DNA from: NAT127 sp034717695
GTDB lineage: Bacteria; Pseudomonadota; Gammaproteobacteria; Pseudomonadales; Porticoccaceae
NCBI GenBank assembly: GCA_034717695.1
Contig: JAYELS010000071.1
Location: 1-64,000, forward strand
DNA length: 64,000 nucleotides
Reading direction: 5' to 3'
The notes beneath the pieces were generated by a model. It did not search any database and had not been told where the DNA came from. It worked only from the letters and a program-made list of their open reading frames with translations. The position numbers were made by a program, and so were the translations under genes. Positions 1-8,666 of the stretch are shown piece after piece; the first letter of the stretch is position 1; every line of letters starts with the position of its first letter.

Positions 1-67
1 CTTTCGCCAGCTTGGTGACGTGGGCTTTAAGCTGTTCCAGGTCTTGGTCGTTCATTGTTCTGCCCAT
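1..67 (-). CDS. Partial CDS, N-terminus only (unknown, possibly phage-related)
   Basis: Only the first 22 codons are inside the window; the gene runs off the left edge. The reverse strand shows GGAGG about 6 nt before an ATG at 67, and the reading frame is open to base 1, beginning MGRTMNDQDLEQLKAH. A second Met at 55 is an alternative start. The visible residues look like a charged amphipathic helix. It lies just downstream of the tailspike-like gene on the same strand, which suggests a phage structural or lysis protein, but nothing in 22 residues identifies it. Confidence 0.5.
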   Translation of the reverse strand, partial: MGRTMNDQDLEQLKAHVTKLAK

Positions 68-112
68 GGTATCCTCCAGTGCAGGGTATGGAAGCATGGG
101 CAGTTACACAAT

Positions 113-1282
113 TTAATTTACAGGCTCTACGGAGTTGCAGCTGCTGATTACGTTACTCAGCGTCAAGCCTTGAGTGTCATATACCCAGATACCGTGATCG
201 CGATTGTTCGTGATCTGACAACAGCTGAGAGCGATGTTGCTGACCCTTCCGCCACTGCCCCCAATTTCGATTCCATGCCCAACAATATTGCCAGTGCCGT
301 TGCTGGCGCTCCAGCAATCCACCAGAGTGACGTTGGTTATCTTTCCTCCGTTGGAGATGATTTTTATTCCGGTTTCTACGCAGTTATCCGCTACGCACGC
401 AGTGAGGTGCACGGCATATATCTCCTGGTTTTTGGAAGGATAAAGGACATGTCCGATTCGGCATTGCAGAGTGTCGACGGTATTCAGCACTGCGCCGCTG
501 ATATTGCCAAGGAATACACCATGGTCCCCGACATTGCTTATTTCGCCGTTGGAAATAAATAGATTTTGTACCTTTCCTGAGTGTCCTGTTCCCGTCTCGC
601 CTGCGGCGATGCCATTGCGAGATGCGCCGTTGATAAGGAAGTTCTCGACATAGCAGTCGTAGAAACTGCCGTTGCTTGTAAATGAAATGCCGGTGTAGCC
701 ATTTATGATGACGAGATTTCTTAGGCGAGTGTTGTATGTGTTATGTACATTGATGTAGGCCCCTGATGTTCTCGTTACCGTGGTATCAAAGCCGATGTTA
801 TCAATGGTATTTCCGCTGACGCTATCTATCCTCAGGACATCTCCGGCTGCGAAGGTGGAGATGATTCGAGTGGTGGCGTTTCCCTCGCCAAGAAACGAAA
901 CGCCAGCTTTGTTGATGATGAGGGTGGAGCTTGTCCGGTAAAAGCCCGCAGGAAAGAATATTTCGTTTCCTTTCGATGTGGTGTTGTGGGCGGCTACGGT
1001 ATTGATAGCGTTTTGGATGGCGGAGCGATCGTCCGCGGCGTTGTTGCCTCGTGCGCCAAACCAGCGAACGCTGACGAGGCCGTTATACAATCGCTTCCAG
1101 CGATTACCGGCGGTATCGACAATCACAAGGCCGGTGTTGTCCGCTGATGTGGTGTCCGATGCGTCCTTCCAGAAAAGCCCGCCGCCAAGATCGCCCGGCG
1201 TTGAAAAATGTTTTACCAAAACTGTTTGTGGGGTGTTGCTTGAGTTGTTTCTAAGATCGGAAATGGTATTGGCAGTCAGCAT
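113..1282 (-). CDS. Right-handed beta-helix (pectate-lyase-like) protein, tailspike-like
   Basis: A protein of about 390 residues. The N-terminal 80 residues (sheet-rich, VRWFGARGNN) precede a parallel beta-helix of the Pectate_lyase_3 type: a GARG-N-aaDDRSAIQ motif opens the helix, followed by rungs rich in N, G, V and I such as GVSFLGEGN. This head is typical of phage tailspikes and polysaccharide-degrading or -binding proteins. I prefer the ATG at 1282 (MLTANTISDL) because GGAG lies 9 nt upstream; an ATG at 1297 would add five residues but has no good ribosome-binding site. The gene is clearly AT-richer than everything from 1.7 kb onward, so recent transfer, probably in a prophage, is likely. 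No catalytic residues can be assigned with confidence. Confidence 0.75.
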   Translation of the reverse strand: MLTANTISDLRNNSSNTPQTVLVKHFSTPGDLGGGLFWKDASDTTSADNTGLVIVDTAGNRWKRLYNGLVSVRWFGARGNNAADDRSAIQNAINTVAAHNTTSKGNEIFFPAGFYRTSSTLIINKAGVSFLGEGNATTRIISTFAAGDVLRIDSVSGNTIDNIGFDTTVTRTSGAYINVHNTYNTRLRNLVIINGYTGISFTSNGSFYDCYVENFLINGASRNGIAAGETGTGHSGKVQNLFISNGEISNVGDHGVFLGNISGAVLNTVDTLQCRIGHVLYPSKNQEIYAVHLTACVADNCVETGIKIISNGGKITNVTLVDCWSASNGTGNIVGHGIEIGGSGGRVSNIALSCCQITNNRDHGIWVYDTQGLTLSNVISSCNSVEPVN

Positions 1283-1297
1283 ATTCCTGTTCTCCAT

Positions 1298-1734
1298 TAC
1301 AGGTAGTCTTGATCATCCGTGAGGCAGCCGTTGGTGCAGCTGGAAAATGATGCGCCGGGGCTCGCCGCGTCATTTGCAACTGGCCTGGCGCTAAGGCAAA
1401 GGCTGCGGATAAAAGCTAGTCGTCAGGTGCAGGGCAAGTCAAGTGGTTTTTCCGCGGTGGATTTACTGTCCTGTAGACCTCTAGATGTCGCCAGGATTTC
1501 CGGCTTCTATGTGGTTTGGGGTCGATTCCTGGATTAAGGCGGCCGCTATACTGACGCAGAGGGTTTCTATGGGTGTATCTGGTACAGGCGGTCGAGGGGC
1601 GATGACCGGGGGGGCGCTTTGCTCCCGCGACATTGTCGATGGCGTTAATAAGACATTCGAATTACAATGGTTCTGCCTGGCCATCGATGCTTTGCAAATC
1701 ACGGTGAATAATAATCCCGGAGGTCGCCACCACC
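1298..1734. other. Non-coding stretch between the AT-rich edge and the host-like region
   Basis: These 437 bases hold no convincing gene: the short open frames have poor codon use and no family resemblance. GC content is intermediate. The right end carries a good ribosome-binding site (GGAGG) for the kinase gene at 1735. A stretch near 1520 resembles a T-arm (GGTCGATTCC), but no complete tRNA can be folded around it. This is where the composition changes, so it is the natural place to look for an attachment site. Confidence 0.4.
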
Positions 1735-2835
1735 ATGACGCAATCCTACGGCCCCTATGGCCGCACTCAGCCCATACCCCGCCATCTCGATGGCGTCACC
1801 CGCGAATGGTTCGAGGGTTTGCTGGCCAACGCCTACCCGGGCATTGGCGTTGAATCCCTCGAGCGGGTGGCGGTGATCAGTACCCACACCACCAAGGTGC
1901 GGATCGCCGTGGCCTACAACGGGGTGGGCCGCAAGGCCGGCCTGCCGCAGCACCTGTGCCTCAAGGCCAACTGGTCGGAGGGCTTTGACAGCGGCGATAT
2001 CTGCGAGCTGGAGGCGCGCTTCTACCACAACTTCGGCCAGGTGGCGGGCTTGCCGGCGCCGAGGTCCTACTACGCTGACTGGGATGGGGACGGCAGTGGC
2101 CGCGGCATCGTGGTGCTGGAGGACCTGGTGGATTCAGGCGGCACCTTTGGCCACAGCACCGACCTGATCGGTATCGACGGGGTGGCCCGGGCGCTGGAAG
2201 CCATGGCGGGGCTGCACGGTTGCCTGTGGAACGACGAGCGCCTGATGGCGCAGTCCTGGCTGCCCCGCTCCATGGCGACCATGATCGACACCGACCAGAT
2301 CGCCTTCATGCGGCCCTATATCGATGCCAATCTGGCCAGGCCCGAGATCCAGGAGTTGCTGCCCAAGGCCATCGTCGCCGACAACACCCTGCTGGATCGC
2401 GCCTACGGCAACTTCAACCAGTGGGTGGCGGCGCAACCGGGGCCGTTCTGCCTGGTCCACGGCGACTCCCACATCGGCAATACCTATCTATACCCGGACG
2501 GGCGGCGTATCTGGCTCGACTGGCAGCTGTGCCGGGTTGGCCACGGCTACCGGGACATGACCTACCTGATGCTCGGGGCGCTGACGGTGGAGGAACGGCG
2601 CAAGGCCGAAAAGGACCTGATCGCACACTACCGCGAGGCCCTGATCGCCACCGGCGCCCAAGGGGTGCCGGGCGTTGACACCCTCTATGAACACTTCCGC
2701 CGCTGGCCCATCTACGGCATCCAGGCCTGGCTGCAGGTGGACGACAAGTGGGGCCTTGGCGCCTTCCCGGTGATCGACCGTATTTCCCGGGCGATCGAGG
2801 ATCTCGGCACCCTCGACCTGCTCAAGGGCGCCTGA
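1735..2835 (+). CDS. APH/EcKinase-family phosphotransferase, paralogue 1
   Basis: A 366-residue kinase-fold protein of the aminoglycoside phosphotransferase / ecdysteroid-kinase-like group. The catalytic loop is HGDSHIGN at residues 242-249 and the metal-binding DWQ begins at D262; K77 in CLKANW is the likely ATP-binding lysine. GGAGG precedes the ATG. Proteins of this group in environmental proteobacteria often sit beside SDRs and lipid or xenobiotic genes and phosphorylate small hydroxylated molecules; the substrate here is unknown. The next gene, 20 bp downstream, encodes a close paralogue of identical length, so the pair looks like a tandem duplication that has diverged. Resistance to aminoglycosides is not implied. 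Confidence 0.85.
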   Translation: MTQSYGPYGRTQPIPRHLDGVTREWFEGLLANAYPGIGVESLERVAVISTHTTKVRIAVAYNGVGRKAGLPQHLCLKANWSEGFDSGDICELEARFYHNFGQVAGLPAPRSYYADWDGDGSGRGIVVLEDLVDSGGTFGHSTDLIGIDGVARALEAMAGLHGCLWNDERLMAQSWLPRSMATMIDTDQIAFMRPYIDANLARPEIQELLPKAIVADNTLLDRAYGNFNQWVAAQPGPFCLVHGDSHIGNTYLYPDGRRIWLDWQLCRVGHGYRDMTYLMLGALTVEERRKAEKDLIAHYREALIATGAQGVPGVDTLYEHFRRWPIYGIQAWLQVDDKWGLGAFPVIDRISRAIEDLGTLDLLKGA

Positions 2836-2855
2836 CAACAACAGAGGTATCTGTC

Positions 2856-3956
2856 ATGGAATTTTTCTCCGAGCGGGGTTATCCCGCCCGCGCCGAGCGC
2901 CTGCCCCTGACCTTCGACGGGGTGACACCCCAGTGGCTCACCCGCGTGTTGCAGCCGCGGTATCCGGGGGCCGAGGTGCGGGCCATGGAAATGACCGGCC
3001 AGGTGTTCGGTCACACCTCCAAGGCCCGCTATACCCTGGACCTGAATCCTGTCGCACAGGCGGCGGGTATTCCGAGGCAGGTGTGCCTCAAGGCCAACTG
3101 GACCGGGGATCCCTTGAGCAGCGATGTCTGCGTCAATGAAGCCCGGTTCTACGGCCTGTTGAGTTCCCGGCTCGATCTGCCCGCGCCCGCCTGTTATTTC
3201 GCCGACTGGGACGATGACGGGGTGGGCAAGCAGGGCTTGGTGATGCTCGAGGATCTGGTGGAGCGGGGCGGCACCTTCGGCACCTCGGGCCAGCCCATCA
3301 CCCTCGACGACATGTTTGCCTCCATCGGCCAGCTCGCCCATCTCCACGGTTCCACCTGGGGGCGGTCCGACCTGCTCGACCAGCCCTGGCTGCAGACGGC
3401 TGTCTCACCGCAGACCCCCACGGACGACTACTGGGATTTGATGAAGGACTACGTGCCCATCCACAACGCCCGGGAATCCCACCTGGCCCTGCTGCCGAAA
3501 TGGGCGGCGGAAGATCCCGAGCGGATTTACCGGGCATTTCTGATGCTCAGGGAACAGGAGATGGCCGACCCCTCACCCCTGTGCCTGGTCCACGGCGACG
3601 CCCATTTGGGCAACAGCTACCTGTGCCCGGACGGGCACCGCATCTGGCTCGACTGGCAGATCGTGCGCAAGGGCCGCCCCTGGCGGGATGTGCACTATTT
3701 CTTGGTGGGTTCCCTGTCCATCGATCAGCGCCGCGAGGCGGAGCGGGATCTGATTCGCCATTACTGTGAGCGCATCGCCCACTATGGCGTGACCCTCGAC
3801 GTCGACAAGGCCTGGCACGATTACCACCGCTGGCTGATCTGGGGCATCATCGCCTGGCACACCAATATCAACCCCAACGAAAACACCCTGGTGTCCCTGG
3901 AGCGGTTTTGCGTGGCGGCAAAGGATCACGACCTGGGGGCAATCTACGGGTTTTAG
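2856..3956 (+). CDS. APH/EcKinase-family phosphotransferase, paralogue 2
   Basis: A 366-residue paralogue of the preceding kinase. It keeps the catalytic loop HGDAHLGN (246-253), the metal-binding DWQ (D266) and the CLKANW lysine. The flanking residues, such as YLCPDGHRIWLDWQ, match paralogue 1 almost position for position. I chose the ATG at 2856 (MEFFSERGYP), which follows AGAGG; the frame is open further upstream, but that part overlaps the first kinase and has no similarity. The stop overlaps the end of the convergent SDR gene by 4 bp. Two kinases side by side suggest two related substrates or a heteromer; both ideas are inference. Confidence 0.85.
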   Translation: MEFFSERGYPARAERLPLTFDGVTPQWLTRVLQPRYPGAEVRAMEMTGQVFGHTSKARYTLDLNPVAQAAGIPRQVCLKANWTGDPLSSDVCVNEARFYGLLSSRLDLPAPACYFADWDDDGVGKQGLVMLEDLVERGGTFGTSGQPITLDDMFASIGQLAHLHGSTWGRSDLLDQPWLQTAVSPQTPTDDYWDLMKDYVPIHNARESHLALLPKWAAEDPERIYRAFLMLREQEMADPSPLCLVHGDAHLGNSYLCPDGHRIWLDWQIVRKGRPWRDVHYFLVGSLSIDQRREAERDLIRHYCERIAHYGVTLDVDKAWHDYHRWLIWGIIAWHTNINPNENTLVSLERFCVAAKDHDLGAIYGF

Positions 3957-4738
3957 GGCGAATACTGGGCCACCCAGCCGCCATCGATGGGCAGCACATG
4001 GCCGGTCACCATGGCGGCCTGGTCGGAACACAGCCAGATGATGCCGCTGGCCTGCTCGGCGGTGTCGATGGCGCGGCGGATGGGCTGGTTGACCACCTGT
4101 TCGTCGATCAGGGTCTGGGCGTACTCGTCGCCGAACTTGTAGTACGCCCGGGTGGGGGTTACCCCCGGGGCGATGCAGTTGACGCGGATGCCGCGCTCGG
4201 CGTAGCTGACGGCGGCGAACTTGGTCATGCGGATCACCCCCGCCTTGCCGGCGCCGTAGCCGATGCCGCCGTAGCCGTTGTAGAGCATCCCCGCCAGGGA
4301 GGTGACATTGGCGATGGCACCGCCGCCGTGGTCGACCATATGGGCGATCTGGTGCTTCATGCACAGGAAGGTGGTGCGCATGCACATCTTGATGGTGTGC
4401 TCGAAGGCCGCGAGGCTCTGCTGGTGGAACTCCGGCCCAGCGGAATCGGGGTGGGCGTCTCCCACCACGTTGGCGGCCAGGTGCAGCCCGCCGAAGTGTT
4501 CGACGGTCCTCTGTACCAACGCTTCGACCTCATCTTCGGCGGTGGCGTCGGCGCGGAGGAACAAGGCCTGGTGGCCGGCGGCCCGCAGGGCCTCGGCACG
4601 TTCCTCGCCGAGTTCGGTGTTGATGTCGGACAGCACCACCTTGGCGCCGTGCTCCGCAAAGGCCTTGGCGGTGGCGGCGCCGATGCCGTCCGCCGCCGCG
4701 GTGACCAGCGCCACCTTGCCGCTGAATTGTCCTGTCAT
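3953..4738 (-). CDS. Short-chain dehydrogenase/reductase (SDR)
   Basis: A 261-residue classical SDR. The cofactor motif is TAAADGIG (residues 13-20, variant of TGxxxGIG), NVVG stands at the NNAG position (90-93), and the catalytic residues are S147, Y161 and K165 (YGAGK). D38 at the end of the second strand favours NAD(H) over NADP(H). The C-terminus ends in the usual G-H-V-L-P-I-D-G-G segment. It converges on the kinase pair with a 4-bp overlap and is divergent from the CapA-like gene. The substrate is unknown; the setting suggests oxidation of an alcohol related to the substrates of the neighbouring kinases. Confidence 0.9.
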   Translation of the reverse strand: MTGQFSGKVALVTAAADGIGAATAKAFAEHGAKVVLSDINTELGEERAEALRAAGHQALFLRADATAEDEVEALVQRTVEHFGGLHLAANVVGDAHPDSAGPEFHQQSLAAFEHTIKMCMRTTFLCMKHQIAHMVDHGGGAIANVTSLAGMLYNGYGGIGYGAGKAGVIRMTKFAAVSYAERGIRVNCIAPGVTPTRAYYKFGDEYAQTLIDEQVVNQPIRRAIDTAEQASGIIWLCSDQAAMVTGHVLPIDGGWVAQYSP

Positions 4739-4839
4739 GGGAAACCTCGTCTGTTGTTATGCAGTGGGGAGTGTATCCGCCGGGATCGGCGGGGCGGAAA
4801 ACTTTTATCCCGGTGATGGCCCGGCGCGGGGGAATGCCG

Positions 4840-4867
4840 TTGACGCCCCTGGGGGAGCGCCTACACT
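4840..4867 (+). promoter_or_regulatory. Possible sigma-70 promoter for the capA-like/kinase operon
   Basis: TTGACG, a 16-bp spacer and TACACT lie about 100 bp upstream of the CapA-like start. The -35 box matches five of six consensus positions; the -10 box is moderate. The same TACACT hexamer occurs upstream of the MDR gene near 20332 and the CDGSH gene near 13491, without good -35 boxes there. Confidence 0.4.
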
Positions 4868-4966
4868 GGCGGATCCGGCGGTCTGGCCCCGGGAATGCGC
4901 CGTCGGGCTGATGGCGGGCGGCCGTGCCGGCCCTGGCCATAACAATAACCCTCAAGGAGATACGCA

Positions 4967-6067
4967 ATGAACTCTTCCTCCACCCTGGACCTGCTCGCGG
5001 TGGGCGATCTGCAACTGATGACCCGGGATCCCGCGGCGGATCTGTTCGACCAGGTCACCCCCCTGCTGTCCGCCGCCGACATCACCTTCGGCAACTGCGA
5101 GTGGCCCTACGCCGAGGAGGCGGGGGATACCCATCCCGTCGAGGCCCATATCAACGACGATTTCGACAAGGGTGACCTCTTTGCCCCCGGCAGCCCCGAG
5201 TCCATCCGCATGATGGCGCGGGCGGGCTTCGACGTGATGTCGGTGGCCAACAACCACACCATGCACGGCGGCTACCGGGCCTTTTTGCGCACCATGGAGT
5301 TGATCCGCGAAAACGGCATGGCCTGTGTCGGCGGCGGCGTGGATATCGCCACCGCGCGGCAGCCCGCCATCGTCGAGCGGCATGGCTGCAAGGTGGGGTT
5401 TCTGGCCTGTACCTCCGGGTTCCTGCCCGGTGCCCACGCCGGTCGCCGCACCCCCGGAATCGTGCCCCTGCGCCAGCACACCTACGCGGAGAACCCGGTG
5501 TGGGAGCAGTGGGGCATCGAGCCGGATGTGCGCACCCTGATAAACCGGGACGACCTCGGCGCCCTGTGCGACAGTGTTCGCGAACTGAAAGCGAAAACCG
5601 ATATCGTGGTGATGAGCTGCCACTGGGGCATTCTCGAACACCCCTTCAAGATCGGGGAATACCAGCGGGAAGCCGCGCGGGCCCTTATCGATGCGGGTGT
5701 CGATCTGATCGTCAGCCAGGGGCCCCTCGCCATCAAGGGATTCGAGGTCTACAGGGGCAAGGCGGTGCTCTATTGCATGGGCAAATTCATGATGGTCTCC
5801 CCCTGGTCCCGGGATGAAACGCCCTCCGGCATTTCCGCGCCGCTGCTGGATGAAACCAACAGGGGGCTTGCCGCCAAGGTGAGGATTGCCGATGGCAACA
5901 TCACCGGCGTGCAACTGGTGCCGGTGCATCTGCACAACGGCAAGCCGCGATTCCTGACGCCCGGCGAGCCCTGGCACCGGGAGATTCTCGATGTGGTGGC
6001 GGAGCGCACCGGGGCCGCCGGGCTCGGGGGCAGGATGGACGGGGAAGGGTGGATTCACTTGTCATGA
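4967..6067 (+). CDS. CapA-family (poly-gamma-glutamate-synthesis-type) metallophosphoesterase-like protein
   Basis: A 366-residue protein of the PGA_cap/CapA family, which has a calcineurin-like metallophosphoesterase fold. The first metal motif is AVGDLQL (G13-D14), followed by FGNCEWP and ANNHTMHGG (N95-N96-H97), then SCHWG and the late P-L-A-I-K-G-F segment where the last histidine of the fold usually lies. There is no signal peptide or membrane segment, so it is probably cytoplasmic, unlike Gram-positive CapA. CAAGGAG precedes the ATG. Its stop overlaps the next kinase start (ATGA), so the two are translationally coupled. Capsule synthesis is unlikely because no pgs/cap partners are present; a phosphoesterase acting opposite a kinase is a reasonable guess. 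Confidence 0.8.
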   Translation: MNSSSTLDLLAVGDLQLMTRDPAADLFDQVTPLLSAADITFGNCEWPYAEEAGDTHPVEAHINDDFDKGDLFAPGSPESIRMMARAGFDVMSVANNHTMHGGYRAFLRTMELIRENGMACVGGGVDIATARQPAIVERHGCKVGFLACTSGFLPGAHAGRRTPGIVPLRQHTYAENPVWEQWGIEPDVRTLINRDDLGALCDSVRELKAKTDIVVMSCHWGILEHPFKIGEYQREAARALIDAGVDLIVSQGPLAIKGFEVYRGKAVLYCMGKFMMVSPWSRDETPSGISAPLLDETNRGLAAKVRIADGNITGVQLVPVHLHNGKPRFLTPGEPWHREILDVVAERTGAAGLGGRMDGEGWIHLS

Positions 6068-7167
6068 GCGAGCCTACAGCGTCCCAGGTCGATCCCGCAC
6101 TGATCGAAAAACTCCGCGCCTGGCTGGCGGCCCGCATTCCCGACGCCAGCGAATTGCGCATTACCGATGTGGTGGAGCCCTCCCAGGGCTTTTCCAGTCG
6201 CACCCTGCTGTTCACTGTCAGCTGGGAGGAACGGCAGGTCCATCGCCAGCGGCGCCTGGTCGCCCGCATCCAGCGGGATACCCTGTGCCCCATGCTGGCG
6301 GATGTGTTTCACCAGTACCGGGCGATGAAGGCCATTGCCGAGTCGACCCCGGCGGCGGTGCCCGCGGTGGTGTTCGCCGAGGCGGACCCCAGGGTGCTGG
6401 GGGACCCGTTCTTCATCATGGCGCGGGTGGATGGCCGGGTGCCGGGGGACTTCCCCAGCTACCACCAGGAGGGCTGGGTGGCGGAGCTCTCCGACGCCGA
6501 GCGGGAAACCCTGTGGTGGAACGGCATCCGCGAGATGGAAAAACTCCACCGCGCCGATTGGCGCCAATTTCCCTTTATCGGCGACCCCTCGGTCACCGCC
6601 CCGGACAGCGCACCGCCGTCCGCCTGTTTCTATCTGCGGGATTTCGTCGGCCGCTGGCTCCACTGGGCGGCCCAGGGACAGTCCTACCCGGAGCTGGAGG
6701 CCGCGCTGCAATTCCTGCTCGACAACCCGCCGCCGGTGACCCGCTCGGGCCTGGTGTGGAACGACGCCCGGCTCGGCAACACCATGTACCGGGACGATCT
6801 CGGCGTCGCCGCCCTGTTCGATTTCGAGGTGGCTTCCCTGGGGCCGCCGGAGCTGGACATGGCCCACTGGCTGTACCTGGACGAGGTGTTCAGCACCCAG
6901 TTTGGCATTCCCCGCATTTCGGGGATTCCCGGGCGGGAGGCCACCATCCAGGGTTTCGAGGAAATCTACGGCTGGTCCATGCCCTATTTCGCCTACTACG
7001 AGGCGGCGGTGGCCCTCAAGATCGTGATCCTCACCATCCGCGACTACAGCAACGGCAAGACCATGAACGCCCCCGACGCCCTGCCGGGATTCCTTATGGA
7101 TCGCCTCCGCCAGTACCTGGGGGAATACCGCCAGTACCTGACAAGCGGCGCCGGCGTGACCCCCTGA
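6064..7167 (+). CDS. APH-family phosphotransferase (ACAD10-like branch)
   Basis: A 367-residue kinase-fold protein of the phosphotransferase family PF01636. The catalytic loop reads WNDARLGN (232-239), with W-N-D replacing H-G-D while keeping catalytic D234, and DFE (D253) replaces DxD. This pattern is common in the branch related to the kinase domain of ACAD10/11. I chose the ATG at 6064 because it overlaps the upstream stop as ATGA; a start at 6049 would sit inside the previous gene. It differs from the kinase pair at 1.7-4 kb, so the locus holds two kinase subfamilies. Its substrate is unknown; ACAD10/11 relatives act on hydroxyacyl groups, which hints at hydroxylated acids. Confidence 0.85.
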   Translation: MSEPTASQVDPALIEKLRAWLAARIPDASELRITDVVEPSQGFSSRTLLFTVSWEERQVHRQRRLVARIQRDTLCPMLADVFHQYRAMKAIAESTPAAVPAVVFAEADPRVLGDPFFIMARVDGRVPGDFPSYHQEGWVAELSDAERETLWWNGIREMEKLHRADWRQFPFIGDPSVTAPDSAPPSACFYLRDFVGRWLHWAAQGQSYPELEAALQFLLDNPPPVTRSGLVWNDARLGNTMYRDDLGVAALFDFEVASLGPPELDMAHWLYLDEVFSTQFGIPRISGIPGREATIQGFEEIYGWSMPYFAYYEAAVALKIVILTIRDYSNGKTMNAPDALPGFLMDRLRQYLGEYRQYLTSGAGVTP

Positions 7168-7216
7168 GGCAAGCCCGTGCGCCTGTCCCGCCAGCAATAA
7201 CACCAGGAGAATCGCC

Positions 7217-7429
7217 GTGGCCTTCAAGGAATACAAAGTCATCGCCGTCGCCGAGGGGGCCATCGGCACCCTGTTCCTCGGCGCCTCCGGCTTCCCCCTC
7301 AGAGAGCTGGAGGAAACCCTCAACGAACAGGCCGACAAGGGCTGGCAACTGGTGTTTCAGGTGGTGGAGAAGCGCCGCTTCCTGCTGTTCTGGACCCGCG
7401 AGACGGTGATCATCACCCTCGGGCGCTAG
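7217..7429 (+). CDS. DUF4177-type small protein
   Basis: A 70-residue protein with the DUF4177 pattern: an opening strand FKEYKVI, a central helix ELEETLNEQADKGWQLV and closing strands ending in VIITLGR. The motif LNEQADKGWQLV is the family hallmark. CAGGAG precedes a good ATG. The function of the family is unknown; members are small cytoplasmic proteins often found near transport or stress genes. It sits alone between the kinase operon and mscS. Confidence 0.75.
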   Translation: MAFKEYKVIAVAEGAIGTLFLGASGFPLRELEETLNEQADKGWQLVFQVVEKRRFLLFWTRETVIITLGR

Positions 7430-7451
7430 GGCGCGGGGTCGACCCGCCGGT

Positions 7452-7480
7452 TTGCAATTGCCCGCCCCAGCCGTTAGGGT
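7452..7480 (+). promoter_or_regulatory. Possible sigma-70 promoter for mscS
   Basis: TTGCAA, a 17-bp spacer and TAGGGT lie about 60 bp before the mscS start. The -35 box is fair and the -10 box weak. The region also contains a modest inverted repeat around the preceding stop codon. Confidence 0.3.
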
Positions 7481-7541
7481 AAAAAGGAATCGGCGGGAGT
7501 GACCCCGCCACGCCCTGACCCGCGGCTGAGGAGAAGCGCTG

Positions 7542-8357
7542 ATGAATCTGGAAGAGACAGTCCAGAAGGTAATGGACCTGACGGCCCTCTACGGCCTCAA
7601 GGTGGTGCTCGCCCTGGTGATTTTTTTCGTCGGCAAATGGCTGGCGAAAAGTATCTCCAGGCTGACGGAAAAGGCACTGGCCAAACGCCGGGTCGATCCC
7701 GCCCTGCAGTATTTCATTTCCAGTCTGGTCTTCTACGGTCTCATCCTGTTCGTGGTGATCGCCGCCCTGAGCCAGGTGGGCATCCAGACCGCGTCCCTGA
7801 TCGCCGTGGTGGGCGCGGCGGGCCTTGCCATCGGCCTCGCCCTGCAGGGCTCCCTGGCGAATTTCGCCGCCGGCTTCCTGATTCTGTTGTTCCGCCCCTT
7901 CAAGGCGGGTGACTACATCGAGGCGGCGGGCACCGCTGGCACGGTGGCGAAGATCCTGATCTTCACCACCGAGCTCACCACCCCCGACAACAAGCAGGTG
8001 ATCATCCCCAACGGTGCCATCACCGGCGGCAATATCATCAATTACTCCGCCCACGACACCCGCCGGGTGGATCTGGTGGTGGGGGTCGCCTACGGCGAGG
8101 ATCTCGACCGGGTCAAGGCGGTTCTGGGGGAAGTCGTGGCGGCGGAATCCCGGGTGCTGGCCGACCCCGCGCCCACCATCGCCGTGTCCCAGTTGGCGGA
8201 CAGCAGCGTCAACCTGATCGTCCGTCCCTGGGTCAACACCGCCGATTACTGGGGTGTCTACTGGGATCTCACCGAAGCCATCAAGAAGCGCCTCGATCGG
8301 GAAGGCATCAGCATTCCCTTCCCCCAGCGGGACCTCCACCTGCACCAGGTGGCCTGA
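7542..8357 (+). CDS. mscS: Small-conductance mechanosensitive channel, MscS family
   Basis: A 271-residue MscS-type channel, the usual short length (E. coli MscS has 286). There are three predicted membrane segments at about residues 14-37, 60-84 and 88-124. The third carries the glycine- and alanine-rich pore helix (GAAGLAIGLALQGSLANFAAG) followed by LFRPFKAGDYIE, the canonical start of the cytoplasmic beta domain. The vestibule motif IPNGAI-TGGNIINYS is intact. GAGGAG lies 7 nt before the ATG. It gates on membrane tension and releases solutes in hypo-osmotic shock in the inner membrane. Confidence 0.93.
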   Translation: MNLEETVQKVMDLTALYGLKVVLALVIFFVGKWLAKSISRLTEKALAKRRVDPALQYFISSLVFYGLILFVVIAALSQVGIQTASLIAVVGAAGLAIGLALQGSLANFAAGFLILLFRPFKAGDYIEAAGTAGTVAKILIFTTELTTPDNKQVIIPNGAITGGNIINYSAHDTRRVDLVVGVAYGEDLDRVKAVLGEVVAAESRVLADPAPTIAVSQLADSSVNLIVRPWVNTADYWGVYWDLTEAIKKRLDREGISIPFPQRDLHLHQVA

Positions 8358-8414
8358 GGCAAACCGATCCGGCCGCCACCATTTCACTCACGGCAACAAT
8401 AAGGAGAATCGGCA

Positions 8415-8663
8415 ATGGGCATACTCTCGTGGATCATTCTCGGCCTCATCGCCGGGGCACTCGCCAAGTGGATCATGCCCGGGCGCGACCCGGGTGGCTT
8501 TATCGTCACCACCCTGATCGGCATTGCCGGGGCGTTTGTGGGCGGCTATCTGGGTGCCTTTTTGGGCTTTGGCGGCGTCGCCGATCTGAGCATCGGGAGC
8601 ATTGTCACCGCCATGGTGGGCGCGCTGGTGCTGCTCTTTCTGTACCGTCTCATCCGCAAATAG
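8415..8663 (+). CDS. GlsB/YeaQ/YmgE-family stress membrane protein
   Basis: An 82-residue hydrophobic protein of the transglycosylase-associated (YeaQ/YmgE/GlsB) family. It opens with MGILSWIILGLIAGALAKW, then a PGRDPGGF loop, a glycine-rich segment and a last helix ending in LYRLIRK. Family members are small inner-membrane proteins often induced by stress or stationary phase; no enzymatic activity is established despite the family name. AAGGAG precedes the ATG. It follows mscS by 57 bp on the same strand, so co-transcription is likely. Confidence 0.9.
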   Translation: MGILSWIILGLIAGALAKWIMPGRDPGGFIVTTLIGIAGAFVGGYLGAFLGFGGVADLSIGSIVTAMVGALVLLFLYRLIRK

Positions 8664-8666
8664 CCG

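Noticed and set aside
1500..1540. tRNA-like fragment (GGTCGATTCC)
   Set aside because: No acceptor, D or anticodon stems can be folded around it.
1735..3956. Antibiotic-resistance aminoglycoside kinases
   Set aside because: They share only the APH fold and catalytic loop; sequence type and neighbours point to metabolic kinases.
4967..6067. Capsule (poly-gamma-glutamate) biosynthesis
   Set aside because: No pgs/cap partner genes and no signal or membrane segment in the CapA-like protein.
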